A stretch of DNA of 21,917 bases, taken from assembly GCA_013153455.1 (NCBI GenBank), contig JAADEK010000046.1, forward strand, positions 1-21,917, read 5' to 3'. A model generated the notes under the pieces. That model saw only the letters and a list, made by a program, of their open reading frames with translations, did not search any database and was not told the origin of the DNA. The number at the start of each line of letters is the position of its first letter. The first letter of the stretch is position 1. The position numbers were made by a program, and so were the translations under genes. Of the stretch, positions 1 to 7,044 are shown piece by piece. The stretch comes from Aquificota bacterium. GTDB lineage: Bacteria; Aquificota; Aquificia; Aquificales; Aquificaceae.

Positions 1-334
<334 letters not shown>

Positions 335-426
335 AAGTGGCGCAAGCGAGTTTTGTAGGGGAACTGTTAGTGAGGACCACCTGAGTGCTGGACCCCACTG
401 GTTTGAGGAGGGGAGGCTCACCCTCT

Positions 427-475
427 ATTCGGTTGCCAAGGAGCCTTTGGGGGGCTTTTGAGCCCCGCACCGAAT
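427..475 (-). other. predicted branched (three-way junction) leader RNA element
   Basis: An outer stem ATTCGGT (427-433) / ACCGAAT (469-475) encloses two side-by-side hairpins. One is GGGGCT/AGCCCC (451-456 / 461-466) with a 4-base loop; the other is CCAA/TTGG (436-439 / 447-450). The arrangement folds on either strand but would be transcribed in the rrn leader on the minus strand. Function unknown. Confidence 0.6.
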
Positions 476-480
476 ATTTT

Positions 481-508
481 ATTTTAGGTCTCCTTTCGGG
501 TTTGTCAA
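481..508 (-). promoter_or_regulatory. possible second rrn promoter P2
   Basis: A second perfect TTGACA (508-503) is followed after 16 bases by TAAAAT (486-481) on the minus strand, predicting a start near 474. Tandem P1/P2 promoters are common in front of rRNA operons. The -35 lies inside one arm of the 487-544 hairpin, so the match could instead be a by-product of that palindrome. Confidence 0.5.
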
Positions 509-544
509 CCCTTTTTTGGTGGGTTGACCTCCCGAGGGGAGACC
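487..544. repeat. long interrupted inverted repeat in the rrn leader
   Basis: Three nested perfectly complementary pairs share one axis: GGTCTCC (487-493) with GGAGACC (538-544), CGGG (497-500) with CCCG (531-534), and GTCAACCC (504-511) with GGGTTGAC (521-528). The loop is a T-rich 9-mer. An RNA starting at P1 could fold it as 7, 4 and 8 base pairs separated by small internal loops. It may be a leader processing or antitermination structure. It is not a clean terminator, because no T-run follows either arm directly. Confidence 0.75.
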
Positions 545-565
545 TCGTCGCGTGTGTATTTTTCC

Positions 566-594
566 AATCTATTCCCTCTCACCCGCCCTGTCAA
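566..594 (-). promoter_or_regulatory. rrn promoter P1
   Basis: On the minus strand there is a perfect -35 hexamer TTGACA (594-589), a 17-base spacer, and a -10 hexamer TAGATT (571-566). Transcription would start near 559 and read through the structured leader into the 16S gene. The match and spacing are ideal for a housekeeping sigma-70 promoter, and the position fits. Confidence 0.8.
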
Positions 595-608
595 CTCTTT
601 TTTGCGGA

Positions 609-637
609 TTGCGGGAGGGGTGCGGGTGTAGGATAAT
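609..637 (+). promoter_or_regulatory. glyA promoter
   Basis: TTGCGG (609-614), a 17-base spacer and GATAAT (632-637) form a good sigma-70 type promoter. The predicted start at about 643-645 coincides with the glyA ATG at 645, so the message may be leaderless. The only purine-rich stretch upstream, AGGA at 630-633, lies inside the promoter -10 region and is too far from the ATG to be a good ribosome binding site. The -35 is 14 bases from the divergent rrn P1 -35. Confidence 0.6.
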
Positions 638-644
638 TTAGTGC

Positions 645-1934
645 ATGGAGCATCTTTTTGCTACGGACAGAGAGGTTTTTGACGCGATAGTTAAGGAATA
701 CGAGAGGCAGTTTTACAACCTTGAGATGATAGCTTCGGAGAATTTTACATCACTCGCGGTTATGGAGGCGACCGGTAGCGTTCTTACGAATAAATACGCG
801 GAAGGGCTTCCGGGAAAGAGGTATTACGGGGGTTGCGAGTTTGTTGATATCGTGGAAAACCTCGCTATAGAGAGGGCTAAGGAGCTTTTCGGGGCGGAGC
901 ACGCAAACGTTCAACCTCACTCGGGTTCTCAGGCTAATATGGCGGTTTACTTTGCGGTTCTTGAGCCGGGAGACACGATTATGGGTATGGACCTTTCCCA
1001 CGGGGGGCACCTTACGCACGGGGCTAAGGTGAACTTCAGCGGGAAGCTCTACAGGGTCGTCCACTACGGTGTGAATCCCGAGACGGAGCTCATAGATTAC
1101 GACCAGCTTTACAGGCTCGCTAAGGAGCACAAGCCTAAGCTCATCGTTGGCGGGGCGTCCGCTTACCCGCGCGTTTTTGATTGGGAGAAGATGCGCGAGA
1201 TAGCGGACGATGTGGGAGCGCTTTTTATGGTTGATATGGCTCACTACGCGGGTCTTATAGCGGGAGGGGTTTACCCCAATCCCGTTCCTTACGCTCACTT
1301 TGTTACTTCTACTACTCATAAGACTTTGAGAGGACCGCGAAGCGGTTTTATCCTTTCTAAAAAGGAATTTGCAAAGGTTATAGATAAGAGTGTTTTTCCG
1401 GGTATACAGGGCGGTCCGCTTATGCACGTGATAGCGGCAAAGGCGGTAGCCTTTAAGGAGGCTATGAGCGAGGAGTTCAAGAGATACGCGAGACAGGTCG
1501 TTCAGAACGCCCGCGTTCTTGCGGAGGAGCTTGCGCGTGAGGGGTTTAAAATCGTCACGGGGGGAACGGACTCGCATATCGTCCTGGTTGATTTGAGGAA
1601 TAAGGGTATAGTCGGGAAGGATGCGGAGAAGGCGCTTGAGAGGGCGGGTATAACGGTAAACAAGAACGCGGTTCCTTTTGACCCTCTTCCTCCCACCAAG
1701 ACGAGCGGTATAAGGATAGGGACCGCTGCGTTGACTACGAGGGGTATGAAAGAGGAGGAGATGAGGCGTATCGCGAGGTGGATATCTGAGGTTCTTCACA
1801 ATCTCGGTGATGAGGGTGTTGTGGAAAGGGTAAGGGAAGAGGTCAGGGAGCTTTGTGAGAGTTTTCCGCTTTATCCTGAACTGAAGAGGAAGATTGATGA
1901 GCTTCGTAATAGCTCGGCAGGCGGTCTACGATAG
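645..1934 (+). CDS. glyA: serine hydroxymethyltransferase
   Basis: GlyA interconverts serine plus tetrahydrofolate with glycine plus 5,10-methylene-tetrahydrofolate, using pyridoxal phosphate in the cytoplasm. The 429-residue protein has normal family length and clear signatures: the N-terminal ENFTS segment (about 32-36), [16 protein letters not shown] (48-63), PHSGSQAN (91-98), [13 protein letters not shown] (196-208) and the PLP-lysine segment [14 protein letters not shown] (221-234), with Lys226 the likely Schiff-base residue. The start at 645 gives the expected N terminus and sits right at a promoter rather than behind a Shine-Dalgarno. Its 3' end overlaps the next gene by 41 bases in another frame, so the two are probably co-transcribed. 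One-carbon supply from GlyA feeds purine, thymidylate, methionine and pantoate synthesis. Confidence 0.97.
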   Translation: MEHLFATDREVFDAIVKEYERQFYNLEMIASENFTSLAVMEATGSVLTNKYAEGLPGKRYYGGCEFVDIVENLAIERAKELFGAEHANVQPHSGSQANMAVYFAVLEPGDTIMGMDLSHGGHLTHGAKVNFSGKLYRVVHYGVNPETELIDYDQLYRLAKEHKPKLIVGGASAYPRVFDWEKMREIADDVGALFMVDMAHYAGLIAGGVYPNPVPYAHFVTSTTHKTLRGPRSGFILSKKEFAKVIDKSVFPGIQGGPLMHVIAAKAVAFKEAMSEEFKRYARQVVQNARVLAEELAREGFKIVTGGTDSHIVLVDLRNKGIVGKDAEKALERAGITVNKNAVPFDPLPPTKTSGIRIGTAALTTRGMKEEEMRRIARWISEVLHNLGDEGVVERVREEVRELCESFPLYPELKRKIDELRNSSAGGLR

Positions 1935-3132
1935 AGAGGGGCGTGTTTTTGCGTATGAGGTTTACCTGCGCTCCTCGGAAGACCCTTCGCGCTACCCGCG
2001 CGAGGTTTCCTTCTCCCGCGCTGCCTACATAATAGCGGATATACTGGCGGAATACGGCGTTCGGAAGATAGCGCAAGGTAAGAAGCTTATCGTTAACCTT
2101 TCTCTTGAGGCTGTTCTTAACAAATCAATTGATATACTCCCGCACGAGGATATCATTTACGCGCTGAATGAGCCAGAGGTTCCGGTCGGGGAAACCCTCG
2201 GTAAGTTGATAAAGAAAAAGGTAAGCGAGCTAAAGCGGAGGGGAGCGGGTATACTTATATCGCCTTCCCTTTACAGGAGGGAGTATTCGGAGCTTGTAGC
2301 TCTGGGTGATATCGTTGAGTTCAGGGCTTCCGAGGTTTTGTCTTCCTCGGTTAGCGGGGCTAAGGGGCACGGGAAGCGCGTTCTTGTTTCTTATATAGAG
2401 AACGAGGAGGAATACAAGAGGGCTCTTGAGTCGGGGGCGGATTACTTTGAGGGGAACTTTTTGGAACCTCCGGTCGTTGTTGAGGAAGCCCGCGTGACGC
2501 CCTTTTTGAAGGGGACGCTTTTGAGGCTTATGAGTATGCTAAGCTCCGCAAAAAGCCTCAAGGAGGTGGCGGACACGATAGCGTCAGACGTCGGTATGGC
2601 GGTGAAGTTTTTGCGCTTTGTGAACTCCGCTTACTTTTCAAGGCGAAAGAAGATAGAGGATATACATCACGCGGTCTCATACGTGGGTCTTGAGAACGTA
2701 AAGAGGTTCGTCCTTTTGGTTGCGTTAAACGAGTATATGAAGCTTGAAAATCCGGAGCTTTGGAAGCGCTCCCTTATACGCGCGCACATAGCGGAGGCTC
2801 TCGCGGGGCGCTCTTCGTCGGAGCTTTCACAGAAGGCTTTCCTCGTCGGTCTTTTTTCCTTGCTTGATGAGATTTTAGGGGTTGATATACCCTCTTTTTT
2901 GAGGGAGCTTCACGTTGATGAGGAGGTTGTTCGGGCTTTTGAGGATGAGAATTCCGTCCTTGCGAGGATTTTGAAGCTTACGGAGAGGCTTGAGGGCGCC
3001 CTAAGGGAGGGAGCTCAAGAGCTTGAAAAGACAGCGGAGGAGTTAAGTTCCGAGACGGGTCTCAGACCCATAGAGCTCGTCGTTACCGCGAAAGAGGCAC
3101 AACAAAAGGCGGACGAGGTTATCAGGTTGTAG
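1894..3132 (+). CDS. degenerate EAL plus HDOD domain signalling protein (YuxH-like)
   Basis: This 412-residue protein has two parts. Residues 1-195 resemble the EAL-type fold of YuxH/HDOD proteins: it opens [19 protein letters not shown], where families of this kind read ARQPIFD..YGYELL. The catalytic Glu-x-Leu context is weak (YEVYLR, 21-26) and the later metal-binding acidic motifs of active c-di-GMP phosphodiesterases are not evident. Residues about 200-400 form an HDOD domain ([18 protein letters not shown] around 231-248, then an [16 protein letters not shown] segment). Such proteins are usually signalling scaffolds or regulators rather than enzymes. The start lies inside glyA behind a purine-rich GAGGAAG; ATG 1894 and ATG 1897 are both possible. 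The 3' end overlaps the convergent rhodanese gene by 11 bases. Confidence 0.85.
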   Translation: MMSFVIARQAVYDREGRVFAYEVYLRSSEDPSRYPREVSFSRAAYIIADILAEYGVRKIAQGKKLIVNLSLEAVLNKSIDILPHEDIIYALNEPEVPVGETLGKLIKKKVSELKRRGAGILISPSLYRREYSELVALGDIVEFRASEVLSSSVSGAKGHGKRVLVSYIENEEEYKRALESGADYFEGNFLEPPVVVEEARVTPFLKGTLLRLMSMLSSAKSLKEVADTIASDVGMAVKFLRFVNSAYFSRRKKIEDIHHAVSYVGLENVKRFVLLVALNEYMKLENPELWKRSLIRAHIAEALAGRSSSELSQKAFLVGLFSLLDEILGVDIPSFLRELHVDEEVVRAFEDENSVLARILKLTERLEGALREGAQELEKTAEELSSETGLRPIELVVTAKEAQQKADEVIRL

Positions 3133-3454
3133 GAGGGATACCGCTCTCGGTTTCGTAGGGCCAAAGGAGTATCCCTCCCGCGAGGTTATACGCGTCGTAT
3201 CCCATCTGTCTCAGGAAATATGTAGCGAACGCGCTCCTTTCCCCGCTCCTGCAGTAGACGATATACTTCTTGTCCTTGGGGAGGTTCTGAAAGGCGTATC
3301 TCAGCTCGTCAAGGGGCAGGAGGACGGAGTTCGGTATCCTTACCTGTGCGTGCTCTTGGGGCGTTCTTACGTCAAGGAGGACGACGTTATCACCTTCTTG
3401 CTCAATCATCTTCTTAGCTTCTTCCGCGCTTACCTCGGGGACGTTCACAAACAT
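3122..3454 (-). CDS. single-domain rhodanese-like sulfurtransferase
   Basis: A small cytoplasmic rhodanese domain of 110 residues. It shows the CH2A-type start VVLLDVRTPQEH (about 25-36, counted from the GTG 3457 start) and the active loop YCRSGERS (68-75) with the persulfide-forming cysteine at 69, followed by GYDAYNLAGGILLW near the end. Rhodaneses carry sulfane sulfur between donors and acceptors such as thiosulfate, cyanide or thiolation enzymes; the physiological partner is unknown. I prefer ATG 3454 over the adjacent GTG 3457 because GGAGG then sits 7 bases upstream. This ATG shares its A with the panD TGA stop, so translation is coupled. A link to sulfur supply for the nearby thiouridylase TtuA is possible but unproven. 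Confidence 0.9.
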   Translation of the reverse strand: MFVNVPEVSAEEAKKMIEQEGDNVVLLDVRTPQEHAQVRIPNSVLLPLDELRYAFQNLPKDKKYIVYCRSGERSAFATYFLRQMGYDAYNLAGGILLWPYETESGIPPTT

Positions 3455-3828
3455 CACAGAACCTCCAATCCTTCTTTAATCTCAACGGGGTTGTTGTTTT
3501 CATCAACGAAGATAAGCTTAGGGCTATAGTTTTTAAGCTCTTCCTCTTCGTAGTAAGCGTAAGACGCTATGATTATGAGGTCTCCCTTGGCGCCGAGGCG
3601 GGCGGCTGCGCCGTTCAGCTTTACCTCTCCCGAGAAGGGGGGAGCGGGTATCACGTAGGTTTGGAACCTGTCTCCCGTGCTTATGTTGTAGACGTCTATG
3701 CGCTCGTAGGGCTTTAGGTCCGCGAGCTTCATGAGGTTCTCATCAAGGGATAGACTCCCCTCGTAGTGTAGCTCCGCGTCCGTCACGCGCAGTCGGTGTA
3801 TCTTTGATTTCAGCATTACCCTACGCAT
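3454..3828 (-). CDS. panD: aspartate 1-decarboxylase proenzyme
   Basis: PanD decarboxylates L-aspartate to beta-alanine for pantothenate and CoA synthesis. It is made as a proenzyme that cleaves itself between Gly24 and Ser25, the serine becoming the pyruvoyl cofactor. Here the N-terminal block reads [17 protein letters not shown], which puts Gly-Ser exactly at 24-25 and supports the start at 3828, behind GGAGGAAGAG. Further family features are the [20 protein letters not shown] segment (about 71-90) and a total length of 124 residues. It is the first gene of a two-gene minus-strand operon with the rhodanese. The CoA theme returns with coaBC and acpS in the same window. Confidence 0.97.
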   Translation of the reverse strand: MRRVMLKSKIHRLRVTDAELHYEGSLSLDENLMKLADLKPYERIDVYNISTGDRFQTYVIPAPPFSGEVKLNGAAARLGAKGDLIIIASYAYYEEEELKNYSPKLIFVDENNNPVEIKEGLEVL

Positions 3829-3846
3829 CTCTTCCTCCGAGGGATA

Positions 3847-3874
3847 AGAATACGCTAATAAAAATATAAAACAA
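3847..3874 (-). promoter_or_regulatory. panD-rhodanese promoter
   Basis: On the minus strand TTGTTT (3874-3869), 16 bases, TATTCT (3852-3847). A start near 3840 would give a short leader carrying the GGAGGAAGAG ribosome binding site. The 63-bp panD/ttuA gap is very AT-rich compared with its surroundings, as expected for a divergent promoter region. No convincing -35/-10 pair was found for ttuA in it. Confidence 0.5.
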
Positions 3875-3891
3875 GCTTATTTTATTTTTCT

Positions 3892-4794
3892 ATGAAAAAA
3901 TGCAGGGTTTGTAAGAGGCGCGCGATTGTATACATGCCCCACCACAGGCTCGCCCTTTGCAGGGAACACTTTACGGAGTGGTTTGAGAACTATACGAAGA
4001 AGACGATTAAGGAATTTCGTATGTTCACAAAGGATGACAGGATTCTCGTCGCGGTCTCCGGGGGCAAGGACAGTCTCGCACTTTGGAAGGTTCTGAGAAA
4101 GCTCGGATACAACGCGGACGGTCTTTACGTTCACCTCGGTATAGGGGAGTATTCGGAGCGCTCAAGGGAAAAGGTTGAGAAGTTCGCAGAAAGTCTGGAC
4201 GCCCGTCTTATAGTTGTTGACCTCAAAGAGCAACTGGCGGAGCTTCCGAACATCGTGGGACTCACGTCGCGCGAGGCTTGCTCCGTTTGCGGGCTTGTAA
4301 AGAGGTATAACTTCAACAAGGTGGCAAAGGAGGAGGGATACAACGTCGTCGCGACGGGACACAACCTTGACGACGAGGCGAGCGCTCTGCTTGCGAACGT
4401 TCTGAATTGGAACGAGAAGTATCTTGGCAGGAAGTTCCCCGTTCTTGAGGAGGAGGGAGGTTTTGTCAGGAAGGTAAAGCCCTTTTGTAAGCTTACGGAA
4501 AAGGAGACCGCTCTTTACGCCCTCCTTGAGGGTATAGACTTTATAGAGGAGGAGTGCCCATACTCCGAGGACGCCACATCGGTCTTTTACAAGGAGATTC
4601 TAAACAAGATAGAGGAGCGCTCACCGGGAACGAAACTCAGGTTTTACCTTGATTACCTGAGGAAGGTATACCCGAAGTTCAAGACGGAGGATAAAAAGGA
4701 GCTCGGTAGGTGTAAGGTCTGCGGTGAGCCTACGATGGGAGAGGTTTGCGGTGTTTGCAGGCTAAAGGAGAGGTTAACGCCCTCAGCGCGTTAG
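3892..4794 (+). CDS. ttuA: tRNA-5-methyluridine(54) 2-sulfurtransferase
   Basis: TtuA converts ribothymidine 54 of tRNA to 5-methyl-2-thiouridine, which stabilises the T-loop in thermophiles. It adenylates the base and takes sulfur from the ubiquitin-like carrier TtuB. The 300-residue protein shows all expected parts: an N-terminal zinc site (Cys4, Cys7, Cys23, His26), the PP-loop ATPase motif VSGGKDS (55-61), three iron-sulfur cysteines (Cys130, Cys133, Cys222), the GHNLDDEA motif (156-163) and a C-terminal zinc site (Cys274, Cys277, Cys286, Cys289). This double zinc architecture separates TtuA from TtcA, which thiolates C32. No Shine-Dalgarno precedes the ATG; the upstream sequence is T-rich. 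No ttuB is in the window. The last 12 bases overlap the convergent tolC-like gene. Confidence 0.93.
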   Translation: MKKCRVCKRRAIVYMPHHRLALCREHFTEWFENYTKKTIKEFRMFTKDDRILVAVSGGKDSLALWKVLRKLGYNADGLYVHLGIGEYSERSREKVEKFAESLDARLIVVDLKEQLAELPNIVGLTSREACSVCGLVKRYNFNKVAKEEGYNVVATGHNLDDEASALLANVLNWNEKYLGRKFPVLEEEGGFVRKVKPFCKLTEKETALYALLEGIDFIEEECPYSEDATSVFYKEILNKIEERSPGTKLRFYLDYLRKVYPKFKTEDKKELGRCKVCGEPTMGEVCGVCRLKERLTPSAR

Positions 4795-6009
4795 GCGCTC
4801 AACGAGCGCAACGAGGACGAAGTATCTGTATAGAAGTTCGTGGAGGCTCTCAACGGTCTTGTTGTAGTTATTCCTCGCGTCAAGAACCTCAAGGTATGTC
4901 GTGAGACCCTCCCTGTAGCGCTCCGTCGCGAGGCGAAGCGCTTCTTCGGACGCCCTGAGGGAAGCTTGCGTCGCTTCTATCCTCGCCTTGAGCGAGGATA
5001 TAGAAAGGAGGGCGTTCCTGAGCTCCTTTCTTAGCTCGTAAAGCGTAGCCCTGAGCTTTTCTTGCTCCTTGAGAAGCTCTATCTTCTTGCTCGCTACGTT
5101 CGCCTCCCTGCCAAAACCGTCAAAGAGTTTGTAGTTGAAGCTAAAGCCAAAGACGTAACCCTCTATCCACTTGGTTCCCCCGGTGAAGCTACGGGCGGTA
5201 AAGCCCTCATACGTAAGGAACGCGTCAAGTGTCGGGAAGTATTCCGCCTTTGCGAGTCTGTAGCTCCCGCGCGCAAGCTCAAGCCGAGCTCTTGCTACCC
5301 TCAGGCTCGTGTTTCTCTCAAGGAGTTTCCTCTCAAGCTCCTCGGGGGGAGGGAGATTTGCTGGAAAGGAGAGCTTAAGGCTCCCCTCGGGCTTCAGTTC
5401 CCCGTCTATCCTCAGGAAGGCTTTTAGCTCCTCCACGCTCATCAGGTAGTCCGTTTTTGCTTCCTTTAGCTCCGCACGGGCGAGCTCATACTGAGCCTTC
5501 GCCCTCAGGAGTTCAACCTTAGGGACTATACCCTTTTTATACTTTTCCTCAACGAACCTCAGGTTCTCCTCCCAATACTTAAGGTTGTCCCTTTTGAGCT
5601 TAAGGACTAACTTCTTGTAAACGAGGGCGTAGAACATCTCCTTCGTCCTGTAGACGACCTCCCTTTTTACGTCCTCAAGTATGAGCTCCTGAAGTTTTTT
5701 TTGCTTTTTCGCAAGGGAGATAGAGTCCCATACCGCTTTGTTGAAAATCGTCTGTGTGAGTGTGAGGGAGTATTCCTGCCTGTCGCGCGGGGAAAAACCG
5801 AAGACGAGGGAGTCGTCAAGGCGTCTGTATGAGTATGAGGCGCCGAGGGAGGGCAGGATTCTTGCGCGGGCTTTCTTTATCTCCTGCTCAACGCGCCTCA
5901 GCTCAAGCTCCGAAAGTCTTATATCGGACGTATTCCTGAGTGCTATACTTATCGCTTCATCAAGGGTCAAAGACCAGCAGAGGGAGAAAAGAAGTAAAAG
6001 TATTACCAT
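4783..6009 (-). CDS. TolC-family outer membrane efflux protein
   Basis: This is the outer membrane channel of a tripartite export system. A very short hydrophobic signal peptide (MVILLLLFSLCWS) precedes the typical start of the mature family, LTLDEAISIALRNTSDI (about 14-30). Two internally repeated halves follow, each with long alpha-helical coiled-coil stretches and a Pro-containing turn (RARILPSLGASYSYR near 48-62, and AEYFPTLDAFLTYEG in the second half). The last helix RYREGLTTYLEVLDARNNYN is also characteristic. At 408 residues it is somewhat short but complete. Its ATG lies inside the end of the adaptor gene (7-base overlap), with GAGGGTAAG just upstream, so the two are translationally coupled. 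Exported substrates cannot be inferred. Confidence 0.93.
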   Translation of the reverse strand: MVILLLLFSLCWSLTLDEAISIALRNTSDIRLSELELRRVEQEIKKARARILPSLGASYSYRRLDDSLVFGFSPRDRQEYSLTLTQTIFNKAVWDSISLAKKQKKLQELILEDVKREVVYRTKEMFYALVYKKLVLKLKRDNLKYWEENLRFVEEKYKKGIVPKVELLRAKAQYELARAELKEAKTDYLMSVEELKAFLRIDGELKPEGSLKLSFPANLPPPEELERKLLERNTSLRVARARLELARGSYRLAKAEYFPTLDAFLTYEGFTARSFTGGTKWIEGYVFGFSFNYKLFDGFGREANVASKKIELLKEQEKLRATLYELRKELRNALLSISSLKARIEATQASLRASEEALRLATERYREGLTTYLEVLDARNNYNKTVESLHELLYRYFVLVALVERLTR

Positions 6010-7043
6010 CTTACCCTCACCCGTGCGCCTTCCCTGAGCCTGTGGACGTTCGTCACCGCTATCAGGTCACCCTCGTGAAGGTTCCCAAGGACGTAAACGT
6101 ATCCGTCTTTTGTCTTTACCTCCTTTACCTCAACGGGAAGGGCTGTGTTGTTTTGTATCTTCCAAACGAGCTTTTTGCTTCCCATAAGAACGACCGCGTT
6201 TTCCGGAACCTTGAAAGCCTTCACCTCACCGACGGGAACCACGCCCGTCCCGAACATCCCGGGCTTTATCTTTCCCTCGGGGTTTTGGACGAGAGCCTTC
6301 AGGGTTATCTGACCGTTTTTTGCGGAGGGGGATACGAATATTACCTTTCCTCTTATATCACCGAACGCTTGCGCGTTGATTCTTATCTCCTCTATCCCCC
6401 GCAGTTTGTCCGCGTATCTTTGGGGAACGAGGAGGACAAACTCAAGGGGGGAGAGGGAGACAACCCTGAAAGCTTTTTGTTGTGGTGCGAGGTAATCACC
6501 TTCGTTTACATACCTCTCCGCTATAAAGCCCGAAAGCGGAGACCTGACTATATGTTTGTCGTAGAGGACTTTTAGTCTCTTTAGCTCTTCCCTGAGGGCG
6601 CGGACGCGGGCGCGGAGGGTCTTTAGCTTTGTCAGCTCCCTTTCGTATTCCTCCCTCGCTATGAGCTCCCTTTCGTACAGGTTTTTCCTCCTTTTTGTTA
6701 TCTTCTTTTGAAGCTCGTATTCCGCTATGGCTTGGGCGAGCTCTTCCTTTGCCCTTGATATGCTCCTTTTTACCTCCCTCGGGTCAACGAGGGCGAGGGG
6801 TTCTCCCTTTTTTACGGTTTGTCCTTCGCGTTTGTAGAGTTTTACGACGTTTCCGGGGACTTGGGCGGTAGGGTAGGCTTCGTATCGGGGAACGAACTCC
6901 CCTTTTAGGTGAAGCTCAAGGGGTATGAGTTCGGAGCGGACGGGAAGAACTTTAACCTCAACGACGCGCTCCCTTACCCTCTTTTGTTCTTGCTCTTTGC
7001 AAGAGAAGAGCAGAAGGAAAAAAAGGAGGAGAATTTTCAGCAT
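6003..7043 (-). CDS. RND efflux periplasmic adaptor lipoprotein (HlyD/MFP family)
   Basis: The adaptor bridges an inner membrane RND pump and a TolC channel. I start it at ATG 7043, giving 346 residues with a lipoprotein signal (MLKILLLFFLLLFSC, lipid-bearing Cys15). The ATG lies one base after the stop of the upstream flavoprotein gene (TAA-A-ATG), implying coupling. A longer GTG start at 7094 would add 17 residues before the signal peptide and is less likely. Domain order is standard: the first half of the lipoyl domain (PGNVVKLYKREGQTVKKGEPL), an alpha-hairpin of about 70 residues rich in Lys/Arg/Glu, the second lipoyl half (VRSPLSGFIAERYVNEGDY), a beta-barrel, then the membrane-proximal domain (VPENAVVLMG onward). 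The RND partner is divergent at 8287. Confidence 0.93.
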   Translation of the reverse strand: MLKILLLFFLLLFSCKEQEQKRVRERVVEVKVLPVRSELIPLELHLKGEFVPRYEAYPTAQVPGNVVKLYKREGQTVKKGEPLALVDPREVKRSISRAKEELAQAIAEYELQKKITKRRKNLYERELIAREEYERELTKLKTLRARVRALREELKRLKVLYDKHIVRSPLSGFIAERYVNEGDYLAPQQKAFRVVSLSPLEFVLLVPQRYADKLRGIEEIRINAQAFGDIRGKVIFVSPSAKNGQITLKALVQNPEGKIKPGMFGTGVVPVGEVKAFKVPENAVVLMGSKKLVWKIQNNTALPVEVKEVKTKDGYVYVLGNLHEGDLIAVTNVHRLREGARVRVRW

Positions 7044-7044
7044 T

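Larger units (their letters stand above)
335..565 (-). other. 16S rRNA leader region (untranslated)
   Basis: This stretch lies between the rRNA promoters and the mature 16S end and holds no credible gene. It contains two strong foldable elements, listed separately: a branched structure at 427-475 and a long interrupted hairpin at 487-544. The remaining part, 335-426, probably contains the 5' strand of the 16S processing stem. Its partner would lie in the 16S-23S spacer outside the window, so this cannot be tested here. I did not find a clear boxA antitermination element. Confidence 0.7.

Noticed and set aside
750..1799. A 349-codon open frame on the minus strand opposite glyA
   Set aside because: Its translation is Arg/Leu/Asn-rich with no domain, and glyA on the other strand is certain.
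2555..2566. CCTC/GAGG hairpin with an antisense T-run in the HDOD gene
   Set aside because: A 4-bp stem is expected by chance in this codon usage.
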